This document shows positions 8,818-18,565 of a DNA stretch of 64,000 nucleotides, one piece after another. The DNA is from Faecalicoccus pleomorphus DSM 20574. GTDB lineage: Bacteria > Bacillota_I > Bacilli_A > Erysipelotrichales > Erysipelotrichaceae. Under the pieces are notes generated by a model. It searched no databases. It saw only the letters and a list, made by a program, of their open reading frames with translations, and was not told the DNA's origin. The translations under genes and the position numbers were made by a program. How positions within the stretch are numbered: the stretch's first letter is position 1; the number at the start of each line of letters is the position of its first letter. The stretch is from positions 1 to 64,000 of the forward strand of contig NZ_ATUT01000009.1 of the NCBI RefSeq assembly GCF_000420345.1, given 5' to 3'.

Positions 8818-10142
8818 GATTCAAACCTCTTCTGGCGTTGTTTTTCTTTGGCTCTTTCTTTTTTCTGACGTTGAATGTCCTTTTGAATGATTTCTCTTTT
8901 TCTCTTTCGTTTTAGCTTTTCAATTTCCTGACGCTGTTTCTTTTTATAATTTGGTTTTACCTTCTTTGCCTTTTTCGATACGATTTTTTCAATTTCCTGC
9001 TGCAATGGATCTTTGGAACGCTTTCTTTTTTGACCGAATGGTTTGAGATCGACCCATTGTCCATGACGAATATCCTGATGTTCAAAAACGATTCCCTGAT
9101 GCATCAGATCCTTAATGGCTACCTCGTCTTTTTCATGATATAAGGCGTAACATACACCGTCACGATTGGCACGACCGGTACGTCCGGAACGATGCACGTA
9201 AAACTTTAGATCTTTTGGAAAGCCACAGGAAATAACATGTGTAATTCCCTCTAAGTCAATACCACGGCTGGCAATATCACTGGCAACGATATAGCTTTTT
9301 TTCTGTGACTGAATCGCTTTGATGGCCTGCATTCGCTCTCTGGATTCCAAATCACCATGAAGCTCTACCAGATCATATTGATGTTCTCTTAAAAAAGCGG
9401 CAATCTTGGCAGCTTCCTGATTGGTATTGGCAAAGATCAAACAGACATATGGATTGATATGGGATAGTACATCCAACAGCTTTTCTTCATAGGTTTTATG
9501 TTTACAAGGCACCAAGACATGACGAACATCACTTTGGAAATTTTCACTATCTTCAATAGAGATCATAAAAGGATCAAACAAGTATTTCTTTAAAAATGGC
9601 TGTAAAGCTTCCGGTATAGTAGCGGAAAAAACCATCAGCTGTACTTTTTTATTCATTTTGGAAAGAACTTCATCGATATCTTCTAAAAAGCCAAATTCCA
9701 GTGTCATATCAGCTTCATCGATAATGACCATTTTGGCAGTATCCAGACGCAATGTATTTTCCTGAACAAACAAATCCTTCATACGTCCGGGTGTACCGAT
9801 TACAATCTGTGGCTGTACATCAGAAACCTTGCGATCCATCCCACCGGTCACAAGCTTTACACGTACACCAAAATGCGCTGCCAATTTCTTACAACGCTCG
9901 TACAGCTGAAAAGCAAGTTCTCTTGTCGGTGTAGAGATTACCGCCTGTACCGCATCGACAGCCGGATCAACCTGCTCAAAAATAGCCATGAAAAAGGCAT
10001 GACTTTTTCCAGAACCTGTACTGGAGATACCGATAAGATCTCTTGTCTTATTCTTGCGATCCATCACTTGTTTTTGAATTGGCGTTAGTATTTTAAAATG
10101 TTCTAACTCCATAATTTCCTTAACGATATTTGTATTTGCCAT
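8814..10142 (-). CDS. DEAD-box ATP-dependent RNA helicase
   Basis: A 442-aa helicase with motif I S-S-T-G-S-G-K-S (~40-47), motif II D-E-A-D (~141), motif III S-A-T and the C-terminal H-R-S-G-R-T-G-R. The last ~70 residues are a highly basic Lys/Arg tail typical of RNA-binding extensions in CshA/CshB/RhlE-like proteins. It probably acts in ribosome assembly or mRNA turnover; the exact subtype cannot be decided. ATG 10142 is preferred to a GTG nine bases earlier because GAGGTG is placed correctly for it. Upstream partner of nfo. Confidence 0.92.
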   Translation of the reverse strand: MANTNIVKEIMELEHFKILTPIQKQVMDRKNKTRDLIGISSTGSGKSHAFFMAIFEQVDPAVDAVQAVISTPTRELAFQLYERCKKLAAHFGVRVKLVTGGMDRKVSDVQPQIVIGTPGRMKDLFVQENTLRLDTAKMVIIDEADMTLEFGFLEDIDEVLSKMNKKVQLMVFSATIPEALQPFLKKYLFDPFMISIEDSENFQSDVRHVLVPCKHKTYEEKLLDVLSHINPYVCLIFANTNQEAAKIAAFLREHQYDLVELHGDLESRERMQAIKAIQSQKKSYIVASDIASRGIDLEGITHVISCGFPKDLKFYVHRSGRTGRANRDGVCYALYHEKDEVAIKDLMHQGIVFEHQDIRHGQWVDLKPFGQKRKRSKDPLQQEIEKIVSKKAKKVKPNYKKKQRQEIEKLKRKRKREIIQKDIQRQKKERAKEKQRQKRFES

Positions 10143-10182
10143 GTTTATCACCTCAAAGCCAACTCATAATACCATAAATCAT

Positions 10183-10211
10183 TTTTCAAAACAAACATCA
10201 AACGCTATAAT
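10183..10211 (+). promoter_or_regulatory. Promoter of ispH with almost no 5' UTR
   Basis: TTTTCA, 17-nt spacer, TATAAT. The -10 box ends 7 nt before ATG 10219, so the predicted start of transcription is the base just before the start codon. No Shine-Dalgarno sequence can fit. Confidence 0.6.
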
Positions 10212-10218
10212 AAAGAGT

Positions 10219-11127
10219 ATGAAATATAAAGTCACAAAAGTAAAACCACAAGGATATTGTGGTGGAGTCCTAAAAGCGATTCAAACCGCAAAAGAATGTC
10301 GAAAACAAAACCCGGATATGCCGATTACGATCTTGGGAAATCTGGTTCATAACAGCTATGTCAAGAAAGCGCTGCAGCTTTATGATCTTAAAACTATCGA
10401 AGATCCTTCCAAAACCAGATGGGAATTATTAGATCAGATACTGGAAGGAATCGTCATCTTTACAGCTCATGGAGTCAGTTCAAAAGTTGTCCAAAAGGCA
10501 AAAGAAAAAGGCTTACAAATTGTAGATGCCTCCTGCCCATTTGTCTTACAGACACAAAGCATCGTCAAGGATAAGCTGGAACAAGGTTATACTGTTTTCT
10601 ATATTGGAAAAAAAGGACATCCCGAGGCTGAAGCTATTTATTTAACCAGCGACAATGTGATCCTGATTGAAACGGAAAACGATATACCAATCAACATCCA
10701 GACTCCTATCTTTGTCACCAACCAAACTACCATGTCGGTATTGGAAATCAATACGCTTTTTCAGGCAATTCGTAAAGTCTATCCGAATGCCCAGATCCAT
10801 GATGAGATTTGTAATGCGACAAGAGTGCGTCAACAGGCGATATTGGATCTAAAGGATTCCGATGTAGATACGCTGATCGTTGTAGGTGATCCCACCAGCA
10901 ACAACACCCAAAAGCTGGCTGCCATTGGAAAAACAGCCGGCATCCAAACTGTACTACAAGTTCAGGATCTGCAGCAGCTTGATACAACATCCATAAAAAA
11001 ATCCAAGCATATTGCCATCACCAGCGGAGCAAGTACACCAACGTATCTAATGGAACAGATTTATTCCTATCTCTGTCAATATCCATGTCAAAAAGAAGAC
11101 ATTGATTTACATAAAATTCTCGACTGA
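10219..11127 (+). CDS. ispH: 4-hydroxy-3-methylbut-2-enyl diphosphate reductase (IspH)
   Basis: A 302-aa [4Fe-4S] reductase that turns HMBPP into IPP and DMAPP, the last step of the MEP pathway. Cluster ligands are visible at G-Y-C-G-G-V (residue ~14), D-A-S-C-P-F (~100) and I-C-N-A-T (~200), and the substrate-binding segments T-A-H-G and G-H-P-E are present. ATG 10219 matches the family N-terminus. The open frame further left contains no family sequence and includes the promoter, so the longer ORF is rejected. Followed by a terminator-like hairpin. Confidence 0.94.
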   Translation: MKYKVTKVKPQGYCGGVLKAIQTAKECRKQNPDMPITILGNLVHNSYVKKALQLYDLKTIEDPSKTRWELLDQILEGIVIFTAHGVSSKVVQKAKEKGLQIVDASCPFVLQTQSIVKDKLEQGYTVFYIGKKGHPEAEAIYLTSDNVILIETENDIPINIQTPIFVTNQTTMSVLEINTLFQAIRKVYPNAQIHDEICNATRVRQQAILDLKDSDVDTLIVVGDPTSNNTQKLAAIGKTAGIQTVLQVQDLQQLDTTSIKKSKHIAITSGASTPTYLMEQIYSYLCQYPCQKEDIDLHKILD

Positions 11128-11137
11128 TCCATCAATA

Positions 11138-11167
11138 AGGCTGACATCAAATTGCCAGCTTTTTTAA
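11138..11167 (+). terminator. Probable terminator of ispH
   Basis: Weak GGCTG...CAGC stem with bulge followed by six T residues, right after the ispH stop. Confidence 0.45.
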
Positions 11168-11180
11168 CACCCTTCTATAA

Positions 11181-11210
11181 CAAAAAGGAGGCCTCAGCTT
11201 TGCCTCCTCA
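11181..11210 (-). terminator. Terminator of the glyS-dnaG-rpoD-trmK operon
   Basis: On the minus strand AGGAGGC / GCCTCCT with a 9-nt loop, then a T run. The 5' arm is part of the last trmK codons and the stop codon is in the loop. Confidence 0.8.
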
Positions 11211-11853
11211 TGTTTTCTAAAATTTGCAGTCGTTGATTGGCTTCGGTACGCTTATCCTTAGGCATATGTGCTACGATCTGTTTCCACTTTTCCTGCTCTT
11301 TTTGAAGAAACGAAGAATACGTCGCATCTTTTCTGCAGGAAACCCCATAAAGAATTTCACTCTGCGTTAAAGAATACGGTGTATTGGTATAGACAAGCTT
11401 CATGATCGGATAAAAATGACCATCTTCTTCCACAACACACTCTTGTTCGATCCTAAAACCTTGTTTAGATACATATTCCCGCAACAAAGAAGCATCCTTA
11501 TGCGGACAGAAATAAAAGTGCATACCCTTTTTTATATGCGATTTTCCTTGTTCTAAAATATTGATCATCAAAGAAGCACCCATTCCCGCAATTACGATAG
11601 AGTCCACATCCGAAGGAAGTTCTTTTATTCCATCCATTAAAAGACAGGTAACCTGTTCTTCCAAATGATGTAGATGAATATTCCTTTTGGCATTATCCAA
11701 AGGCCCCGGTGCGACATCACAGGCATAAGCTTTTTGGATGCGCTTTTGCTGAAGTGCTTCCATGATCACATAACCATGATCACAGCCAATATCCGCTAAG
11801 CAATGTCCTTCAATCAAGGAAACAATCGCCTGTAAACGTTTGGATACAGCCAT
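11194..11853 (-). CDS. trmK: tRNA (adenine(22)-N1)-methyltransferase TrmK
   Basis: A 219-aa SAM-dependent Rossmann methyltransferase: A-D-I-G-C-D-H-G-Y (motif I, ~18-26), acidic A-C-D (motif II) and V-I-A-G-M-G (~86). This is the TrmK/YqfN signature, which makes m1A22 in tRNAs. Its ATG shares one base with the rpoD stop (TAATG), so it is coupled to rpoD. In many Bacillota a Nif3-family gene follows trmK; here a terminator follows directly. Confidence 0.92.
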   Translation of the reverse strand: MAVSKRLQAIVSLIEGHCLADIGCDHGYVIMEALQQKRIQKAYACDVAPGPLDNAKRNIHLHHLEEQVTCLLMDGIKELPSDVDSIVIAGMGASLMINILEQGKSHIKKGMHFYFCPHKDASLLREYVSKQGFRIEQECVVEEDGHFYPIMKLVYTNTPYSLTQSEILYGVSCRKDATYSSFLQKEQEKWKQIVAHMPKDKRTEANQRLQILENMRRQS

Positions 11854-13037
11854 TAAGACTTCACAAAATCCTTTAGACGTTTAGAACGATTTGGATGTTT
11901 TAACTTCCGCAGTGCTTTTGCTTCGATCTGACGAATCCGCTCTCTAGTGACATTAAATTCTTTACCGACTTCTTCCAAAGTGCGTGTTCTTCCATCCTGC
12001 AAGCCAAAACGAAGACGAAGGACTTTTTCTTCACGTTCTGTCAATCCCTGCAGTACATTGTTGATTTCATCCTTCAACAACTGATTGTTTGTATAATCAT
12101 CGGGTGACAAAGTTTCCTTATCTTCAATAAAGTCACCTAAATGCGAATCATCTTCTTCTCCGATCGGTGTTTCCAAACTAACCGGATCTAAAGCAATCTT
12201 TTGAATCTCGCGAACCTTTTCAGCCGTAATATTTTCCATCTTTTCGGCAATTTCCTCCGGTAGAGGATCACGGCCTAAATCTTGTACCAGTTGTCGCTGG
12301 ATACGCGTTAATTTATTGATTGTTTCAACCATGTGTACCGGAATACGGATCGTTCTAGCCTGATCGGCAATCGCACGTGTGATGGACTGGCGAATCCACC
12401 ATGTCGCATAGGTTGAAAACTTAAATCCTTTGGTATAGTCAAACTTTTCAACAGCCTTGATCAAACCACAGTTTCCTTCCTGGATCAAATCCAGAAACAA
12501 CATACCACGTCCGACATATTTTTTCGCAATGGAAACAACCAGACGCAAGTTACTGGAAATCAGTTGTTGTTTGGCTTCTTCGTCACCTTCCTGGATTCGC
12601 TTGGCAATAATTGGCTCATCCTTTGGATCTAACAAAGGAATCTGACCGATCTCTTTTAGATACATTTTAACCGGATCATTGATCTTGGCATGAGATGCAT
12701 TGGCAAACGATTGTTCCAGATGAGAAATTTCATCCTCGATCGAACTTTCATCGTCATCTCTGGCATCATCAATATTCGAATCCAGATCATCGGTTTCATC
12801 ATCCAGTTCAAACTCTTCATCATCCATTGTCTCATCCATAAATGTAATGTCATTGTCGTCACACCAGGAAAACAAATCATCCATCGCATCATCATCCAGT
12901 CCCAGATCCGCAATCGCATCCATAAACTGGTTCTGAGAAATATCCGTATCGTTATCGCGGGTTTCAATCAAAAACTCTTTTGCCTCTTCAAGACTTTTAA
13001 ATTTTTTCTTTACGTTTGTCTTTAATGTTTCCACCAT
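11853..13037 (-). CDS. rpoD: RNA polymerase primary sigma factor RpoD (sigma-A)
   Basis: A 394-aa sigma-70 factor. Residues ~40-110 form an acidic region 1.1-like part. Region 2 ([22 protein letters not shown]) and the -10-recognition helix (T-Y-A-T-W-W-I-R-Q) follow, then region 3 and region 4.2 with a helix-turn-helix (T-L-E-E-V-G ... R-E-R-I-R-Q-I-E) that reads the -35 box. ATG 13037, 2 bp after the dnaG stop and preceded by AAGGAAGGG, is the likely start. The dnaG-rpoD pairing is the classic macromolecular synthesis operon. Confidence 0.96.
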   Translation of the reverse strand: MVETLKTNVKKKFKSLEEAKEFLIETRDNDTDISQNQFMDAIADLGLDDDAMDDLFSWCDDNDITFMDETMDDEEFELDDETDDLDSNIDDARDDDESSIEDEISHLEQSFANASHAKINDPVKMYLKEIGQIPLLDPKDEPIIAKRIQEGDEEAKQQLISSNLRLVVSIAKKYVGRGMLFLDLIQEGNCGLIKAVEKFDYTKGFKFSTYATWWIRQSITRAIADQARTIRIPVHMVETINKLTRIQRQLVQDLGRDPLPEEIAEKMENITAEKVREIQKIALDPVSLETPIGEEDDSHLGDFIEDKETLSPDDYTNNQLLKDEINNVLQGLTEREEKVLRLRFGLQDGRTRTLEEVGKEFNVTRERIRQIEAKALRKLKHPNRSKRLKDFVKS

Positions 13038-13039
13038 AG

Positions 13040-14794
13040 TTACCCTTCCTTTCGCAGACCATTTTTCTTGATGATCCATTCTCTTTTCTGCCTTGCCAGT
13101 TCAAGCTTCTCCTGATTATCCACACTTCGTATGATCTTTTGATTAATTAAATCAATCTGCTCTTGATAAGTACATTCCCGAATCTTGTTCACACTATCCA
13201 GAAAAAACTTTTCATCATATTTTGTCAAACGAAATGGATCTGACAAGAGGGCAAGCAGAAAATTCCGCACATCTTCTTCATCTATTTTTGATATCAGTTC
13301 ATCAAAATCAATTCGATTCTGATATCGATATATGTCATAACAATAATAAGACAGCTGATTACAAAGCTCATCTTTAAAGAACCCTATCTCTTCCTTAAAG
13401 CGCAAAGCAGCTTCTTTACTGAGTAAGATCATGTTCAGACAGCTTTGTTCAGCCTGTTTACGCCCATCCTTGGGACGCTCCAACAACATTGGTACTTTTC
13501 GATATTTAACTTCCGGCCGGAATGTATTTTTAGGCTCGTTCAGCGAAAGATCAAATCCTGTCATCTCCTTAATACGGGCAAAGTACGTGCTCTTTTCAAA
13601 ATCTGTACATGTCTTACGAATACAGTTTTCCATGATCTGTACAAATTTTCGTTTATCCTCATAATTCTCCAGATCATATTTACGACTTAAATAATCCAGA
13701 TAAAACTCAGCTAAAGAAATAGTTTTATGCACCAAATTCTTGAGAGCCGACGCTCCACCGCTTTCAAAGATTTCATCCGGGTCTTTCTCGGTCGGATTCT
13801 TGACAATCTGCATCGCAACATTGTTCTCTAGAGCCAATACAGAAAATTTGTATGTGGCATCCCGACCGGCACGATCTCCGTCATAACATACGATCACAGG
13901 AACCTTTAGTGCTTTGATCAATAAAACCTGCGCCTTGGTACAGGCTGTCCCCAAACAAGCGATACTCTCATGAATTTCCGCCTTTTCAAAAGCCAGTACA
14001 TCCATAGCGCCTTCCACCAAGATCACACGCTCGTTTTTACGGGCAAAATTCTTGGCCCGATGATAGTTAAAGATCAGATTTCCCTTTTCATAAATCTTGG
14101 TTTGGGCTGTATTGATATACTTAGGTCCTTGATCAATATCAGAAAGCTTACGAGCCGTAAAGCCGACAGGATGTCCCTGATCATCATGGATTGGAATCAT
14201 CAGGCGGTTAAAAAACGTAGCTCGCATTCCCTGTTGGCCTTCATGCACCAGACCCGTATCCAACAAATCCTTTGTGGCATAATTTTTCGCTTTAAAATAG
14301 TGCAAAGATCGCTCGTCCATAGGTGCATAACCAATTTCAAAACGTTTGCGAATATCTTCATGGATATGTCGTTTCTGCAGATACTGCATGCATAAAAAGC
14401 CATCCTCGCTTTGTAGCTCATAGGCACAAAATTGAATATACGACTGCATCAAATCATAGTACGGCTGCTCTGCACTTTGTTCTTTCTTGACCGGTGCTTC
14501 GATTCGTAGTGGATAGCCAATCATCTCTGCTACTTTGACGACTGCTTCCGGAAAAGAGATGTTTTCAATCTTCTGTACAAATGTAAAGACATTGCCCCCC
14601 GTTCCACAAACAAAGCACTTAAAAATCTGCTTATCGGTAGAAATTGATAGACTGGGATCATGGTCATCATGAAAAGGACAGACCGCCATATAATTCTTTC
14701 CTTTTTTATTTAATGAAAGATAACGAGATAAGACATCGACGATATCCGCCTGCTGACGGATAGCGCGCATATCTTCTTCTTTGATCCAGCTCAA
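13040..14794 (-). CDS. dnaG: DNA primase
   Basis: A 584-aa primase that lays RNA primers at the replication fork. The CHC2 zinc finger is at residues ~39-64 (C-P-F-H ... C-F-V-C), and the TOPRIM domain has E-G-A-M-D-V (~260) and D-x-D (Y-D-G-D, ~306). The C-terminal part (~430-584) would bind the DnaB helicase. The predicted start is TTG 14794 with TAGGTG upstream. It follows glyS by 11 bp and precedes rpoD, so all are probably one transcript. Confidence 0.94.
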   Translation of the reverse strand: MSWIKEEDMRAIRQQADIVDVLSRYLSLNKKGKNYMAVCPFHDDHDPSLSISTDKQIFKCFVCGTGGNVFTFVQKIENISFPEAVVKVAEMIGYPLRIEAPVKKEQSAEQPYYDLMQSYIQFCAYELQSEDGFLCMQYLQKRHIHEDIRKRFEIGYAPMDERSLHYFKAKNYATKDLLDTGLVHEGQQGMRATFFNRLMIPIHDDQGHPVGFTARKLSDIDQGPKYINTAQTKIYEKGNLIFNYHRAKNFARKNERVILVEGAMDVLAFEKAEIHESIACLGTACTKAQVLLIKALKVPVIVCYDGDRAGRDATYKFSVLALENNVAMQIVKNPTEKDPDEIFESGGASALKNLVHKTISLAEFYLDYLSRKYDLENYEDKRKFVQIMENCIRKTCTDFEKSTYFARIKEMTGFDLSLNEPKNTFRPEVKYRKVPMLLERPKDGRKQAEQSCLNMILLSKEAALRFKEEIGFFKDELCNQLSYYCYDIYRYQNRIDFDELISKIDEEDVRNFLLALLSDPFRLTKYDEKFFLDSVNKIRECTYQEQIDLINQKIIRSVDNQEKLELARQKREWIIKKNGLRKEG

Positions 14795-14805
14795 ATTATC
14801 ACCTA

Positions 14806-16185
14806 CTAAAACTGTATTCGTTTTTCAATATAATCTTTTAGATCCTCAATTTTGATGCGCTCCTGTTCCATTGTATCACGATCACGAACCGTCACACATC
14901 CATCCTCCATCGTATCAAAGTCAACCGTTACACAATATGGTGTTCCGATTGCATCCTGACGACGATAGCGCTTACCGATGTTCTGGTTTTCATCATATGT
15001 ACAGGCAAAATGCTTAGATAACATATTAAACACTTCACCGGCCTTATCCTGCAACTTTTTCGATAACGGTAAGACTGCTACTTTATAAGGGGCCAGATAA
15101 GGATGAAGTTTCAGAACCACACGCGTATCTCTTTCTAATTCTTCAACCGTATAAGCTTCGCACATTAAAGCCAGAAGCAGACGTTCGACACCAACACTTG
15201 GTTCAATGACATAAGGAATATATTTTTCATTGGTTTCCGGATCAAAATATTCCAGGCTCTGCTTACTTGTTGTCTGATGCGCCTTCAAGTCAAAATCGGT
15301 ACGGTCGGCGATACCCCACAGCTCGCCCCATCCAATCGGATCGGCAAAGTTATACTCGATATCGCTGGTTCCATTTGAATAATGCGCCAATTCCTCTTTG
15401 GCATGTTCACGAAGACGAATGTTTTGTTCATCCAATCCCAAATCCTTTAAGAACTGCACACAGGCATTACAGTACGTTTTAAACCATTCCAAATCCGTTC
15501 CCGGCTTACAGAAGAATTCCAACTCCATCTGTTCAAATTCACGAGTACGGAAAATAAAGTTTCCCGGTGTAATTTCATTACGGAAGCTTTTTCCTATCTG
15601 ACCGATACCAAACGGCAATTTTTTACGCATCGTTCTTTGTACATTTTTAAAGTTGACAAAGATACCCTGAGCCGTTTCCGGACGCAGATAGATCGTACTT
15701 TTCGCATCTTCCAAAACACCCTGAAAGGTTTTAAACATCAAGTTGAACTGACGAATATCCGTAAAGTTTTTGGCCCCGCACTTTGGACAGGCAATTTCAT
15801 GTTCACGGATATAGTTTTCCATCTCTTCATTGCTCCAGCCGTTTGGACTTACTTCATTGTGTGTTGCCTCTTCAATCAGCTGGTCTGCGCGAAATCTGGA
15901 TTTACACTCTTTACAATCCATCAACGGATCGCTAAAGCCTCCAACATGACCAGAAGCTACCCATACATTCGGGTTCATTAAAATGGCACTCTGGATTCCA
16001 ACGTTGTTTGGATCTTCCTGAATAAAACGCTTCCACCATGCATTTTTGATGTTCTGTTTCAATTCCACACCTAAAGGACCAAAATCCCATGTATTGGCAA
16101 GACCGCCATAAATTTCTGATCCCTGATAGACAAAACCAGAGGTTTTCATATGATTCACTACTTCATTAAAGTCATGTACTTTCAT
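14806..16185 (-). CDS. glyS: Glycyl-tRNA synthetase, dimeric type
   Basis: A 459-aa class II synthetase of the alpha2 (eukaryote/archaeal/Gram-positive) type, not the GlyQ/GlyS heterotetramer. The N-terminus [13 protein letters not shown], the motif 2 region (R-N-E-I-T-P and [10 protein letters not shown]) and motif 3 (E-P-S-V-G-V-E-R) are clear, as is the C-terminal anticodon-binding domain. AAGGAG precedes ATG 16185. No T-box is visible in the ~80 bp upstream, unlike many Gram-positive synthetase genes and unlike thrS in this window. Confidence 0.95.
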   Translation of the reverse strand: MKVHDFNEVVNHMKTSGFVYQGSEIYGGLANTWDFGPLGVELKQNIKNAWWKRFIQEDPNNVGIQSAILMNPNVWVASGHVGGFSDPLMDCKECKSRFRADQLIEEATHNEVSPNGWSNEEMENYIREHEIACPKCGAKNFTDIRQFNLMFKTFQGVLEDAKSTIYLRPETAQGIFVNFKNVQRTMRKKLPFGIGQIGKSFRNEITPGNFIFRTREFEQMELEFFCKPGTDLEWFKTYCNACVQFLKDLGLDEQNIRLREHAKEELAHYSNGTSDIEYNFADPIGWGELWGIADRTDFDLKAHQTTSKQSLEYFDPETNEKYIPYVIEPSVGVERLLLALMCEAYTVEELERDTRVVLKLHPYLAPYKVAVLPLSKKLQDKAGEVFNMLSKHFACTYDENQNIGKRYRRQDAIGTPYCVTVDFDTMEDGCVTVRDRDTMEQERIKIEDLKDYIEKRIQF

Positions 16186-16267
16186 TCCCGATTCTCCTTA
16201 TCTTTCTTTTTGTTCTGCATAAATTATATACAGAAATAGACGATACTTATTATACAACAAATATTCA

Positions 16268-16296
16268 ACAAAAAAAAGAAGTCAATCGACTTCTCT
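16268..16296 (-). terminator. Terminator of the DUF1307-like gene
   Basis: On the minus strand AGAAGTC, GATT loop, GACTTCT, then eight T residues. It lies just after the stop at 16302. Confidence 0.85.
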
Positions 16297-16301
16297 AACG
16301 A

Positions 16302-16794
16302 TCACTGCATATCGCACACAAATCCCATCGACTCCAGATTCTCTTTTGTCTTTGTGGCACTGATGATTGGACTGGATGTTCCCTTAACATCTGTTTGTCC
16401 GTTTACCATAACATGATAGTCATCACTGGAAATGGTATTAAAATTAATATCAATGGTTTCATCAATAGATAAGTTTTCATCGTTATTTTCAAATGAATAC
16501 GAAACACCTTTTATATCCTTATAATCATTCGCCTGTTGGGAAGCTTGAAACGTCTGTACCATTTGATCATACGTATTTTGATCCGAAACCGTAATCAAGG
16601 TGTGCTGTTTTTGAGATAGAATGATATCTTTATCCTTATTATATTCAAAATCGGACGATACTTCCATCACTCCACCATTCATAAGTGACTGTAATGTCGG
16701 TAAAAATTGTATCGGCTAAAAATGAAGTTTGTGCCAATACACCTGTAATAATCCCTGATAGTATGGCCATCCCTACTACATGTGACCATCGCAT
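16302..16794 (-). pseudogene. Secreted DUF1307/YehR-like protein, frameshifted
   Basis: ATG 16794 opens a frame encoding a signal peptide (basic N-terminus, hydrophobic core, L-A-Q-T-S-F-L-A cleavage region) and then D-I-T-V-T-Y-E-W-W-S-D-G before it runs into a stop. The adjacent frame continues from ~16680 to 16302 as 126 residues with the small, acidic, threonine-rich style of DUF1307 (YehR-like) secreted proteins. The 126-residue frame has a stop a short distance upstream and no signal peptide of its own. I read this as one gene broken by a single-base indel near 16660-16690. There is no lipobox cysteine, so the intact form would be secreted rather than lipid-anchored. Function is unknown. 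Confidence 0.6.
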
Positions 16795-16869
16795 GAAAAG
16801 CTGTAAGACTTATTTTTTGATCTTTGTAAGCATAAACTCTCTTTTGTAATGAGCATTCCCATAAATTAA

Positions 16870-16899
16870 TAAAAAAGAGCTAAGCAATTACTTAGCTCG
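16870..16899 (-). terminator. Terminator of efp
   Basis: On the minus strand GAGCTAAG / CTTAGCTC with a 6-nt loop, followed by TTTTTT. The 5' arm is formed by the last codons of efp, and the stop codon begins the loop. Confidence 0.85.
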
Positions 16900-17448
16900 A
16901 CCAGAATATTTACCATCGCTTGTATTTACAACGATCATTTCATCCTGGTTGATAAACAAAGGAACTTTAACTTCCAATCCCGTCTCCAATACCGCATTTT
17001 TACTGGCTGAAGTTGCGGTATCTCCCTTTACAGCCGGCTCACATTCGATAACCTTTAACGTAGCCTTATCTGGTAAGACAATACCTAAAATTTCTCCTTC
17101 ATAAGATGAAATGGATACATTATCATTCGCCTTGATAAATTTCTTTTCCCATTCCAAACGATCGGCAGGGATTTCAATCTGTTCATATGTCTCATTATCC
17201 ATGAATACCAAAGCATCATCAGTATCATATAAATACTGCATTTCACGTTTTTCAATTTGAGCTGGTTCCACTTTTTCGCCCCCACCCCATGATAATTCTA
17301 CGTTACTTCCGGTACGCAGATTGCGAACTTTTGCCTTTACAACCATCGCACTACGAGCTGTTTTATTCTGTGAAACATCTAATACCACATAAATATCACC
17401 ATCGACCTGAATTGTCTGTCCTGGTTTCAAATCATTTGAACTGATCAT
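16888..17448 (-). CDS. efp: Translation elongation factor P
   Basis: A 186-aa protein with the three beta-barrel domains of EF-P, which rescues ribosomes stalled at polyproline. Family landmarks are V-R-N-L-R-T-G, E-K-R-E-M-Q-Y-L-Y and the C-terminal V-P-L-F-I-N. The tip of the first domain, which reaches the peptidyl-transferase centre, reads N-K-T-A-R-S-A and places Arg at residue 32, where B. subtilis and E. coli have a modified Lys. AGAGAAAAG precedes the ATG. It stands alone with its own terminator. Confidence 0.95.
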   Translation of the reverse strand: MISSNDLKPGQTIQVDGDIYVVLDVSQNKTARSAMVVKAKVRNLRTGSNVELSWGGGEKVEPAQIEKREMQYLYDTDDALVFMDNETYEQIEIPADRLEWEKKFIKANDNVSISSYEGEILGIVLPDKATLKVIECEPAVKGDTATSASKNAVLETGLEVKVPLFINQDEMIVVNTSDGKYSGRAK

Positions 17449-17544
17449 TCTTTTCTCTCCTTATCTTTTACCACTACTAATTTTAGGAGAAAAATCCATC
17501 TTGTCAAGAAAACGAATACTTGTCATCCGTTTATTCATTTCTTT

Positions 17545-18165
17545 TTAATTGACAAAAAAATCATTTAAAAGTTTTGCGAGTTCCTGTGGATTTTCTTCAT
17601 TGACGATATGTCCGGTATTTGAAAGGATAATTTGCCTAACATTCTTCATATGATCATTAAAATATTGTGCCGATTTAATGTTTGTTTTATCCTGATCTCC
17701 ACATAAAAGTATTGTAGGTATCGAGAAATTATGAATACGATTTTCAAAATTTATATCCACCATAGATTTTGTCAAAGACAGTGTTTCTTTCTTATCAAAG
17801 GCCATGTTTTTGAATATTGATCTTGGCAAAAAGTGAAATACCAGATTTTGTAGATGAAACAAGAATTTTGGAACCTTATGCGGTGTACCAATCAAAACCA
17901 GCTTCTTTACTTGATCCGGATACTCCAGTGCAAAATCTAACGCCAATACACCACCTAGAGAAAGCCCGCATATGCATAGTGAATCATTAAAGCTTCGACA
18001 ATATCTGGAAAAGGCAGAATACAAATTTGCGTAGCTTGTTTCTTGATGATGTAATAAAGTATTCAGATCCGGACAAACAATATCAAGCTTTTCATCCATT
18101 AAACAAACTGTTTGATTCCAGCTATCAGCCCTATGACCGGTTCCATGTACCAAAATTGTTTTCAT
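17545..18165 (-). CDS. Alpha/beta hydrolase
   Basis: A ~206-aa alpha/beta-hydrolase fold enzyme. The oxyanion segment V-H-G-T-G-H is near the N-terminus, the nucleophile elbow is G-L-S-L-G-G (~88), the acid is probably in C-G-D-Q-D and the catalytic His in N-T-G-H-I-V near the C-terminus. The substrate cannot be told; such small enzymes include esterases and lipases. ATG 18165 is well spaced from AAGGA; an ATG two codons earlier is possible. Flanking genes give no functional hint. Confidence 0.85.
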   Translation of the reverse strand: MKTILVHGTGHRADSWNQTVCLMDEKLDIVCPDLNTLLHHQETSYANLYSAFSRYCRSFNDSLCICGLSLGGVLALDFALEYPDQVKKLVLIGTPHKVPKFLFHLQNLVFHFLPRSIFKNMAFDKKETLSLTKSMVDINFENRIHNFSIPTILLCGDQDKTNIKSAQYFNDHMKNVRQIILSNTGHIVNEENPQELAKLLNDFFVN

Positions 18166-18171
18166 ATGCAT

Positions 18172-18565
18172 TTTCCTTTCATCACGTTCTTATTCTAGAT
18201 CATATCAAAACTTTATCCTCGTATCTATTTTTAATCTCACTCTAACATTATTGATCATAAAAGCTAGCCTGAAAAGAAAATGAAGCTATGTTTTGCCTCT
18301 TTTACATTCGATCATAAGTGCTACATCACACTTTGAATTCTTTTAGATAAGCACAATACTTTTTTAGTTGAGCCATACATTAAAACTTCGTTATTTTATA
18401 ATTTTAAGCTCTTTCATCTGTAATTCTCCTCAACTAAAAATCGATTCTAAAGCAGAAATCAGCGTTTTTCCTATATATATCTTAATTTTTTTCATATTAA
18501 AATGTAAACCTATTGTAATGATTGCTCCTACTTGAATATTTCTTTATCAAATCAAAACCAGTAAT
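18172..18565. other. AT-rich non-coding stretch with a 12-bp inverted repeat
   Basis: There is no convincing gene in these ~390 bases. Between 18361 and 18440 two perfect 12-bp arms (TTTTTAGTTGAG and CTCAACTAAAAA) enclose 56 bp. On the minus strand the enclosed part has GAGGAG and an ATG opening an 8-codon frame that stops at once, and a second 16-codon frame runs out of the repeat. This could be a remnant or small mobile palindrome. No other feature is seen. Confidence 0.4.

Noticed and set aside
10141-10218. N-terminal extension of IspH
   Set aside because: It contains the predicted promoter and shows no family sequence.
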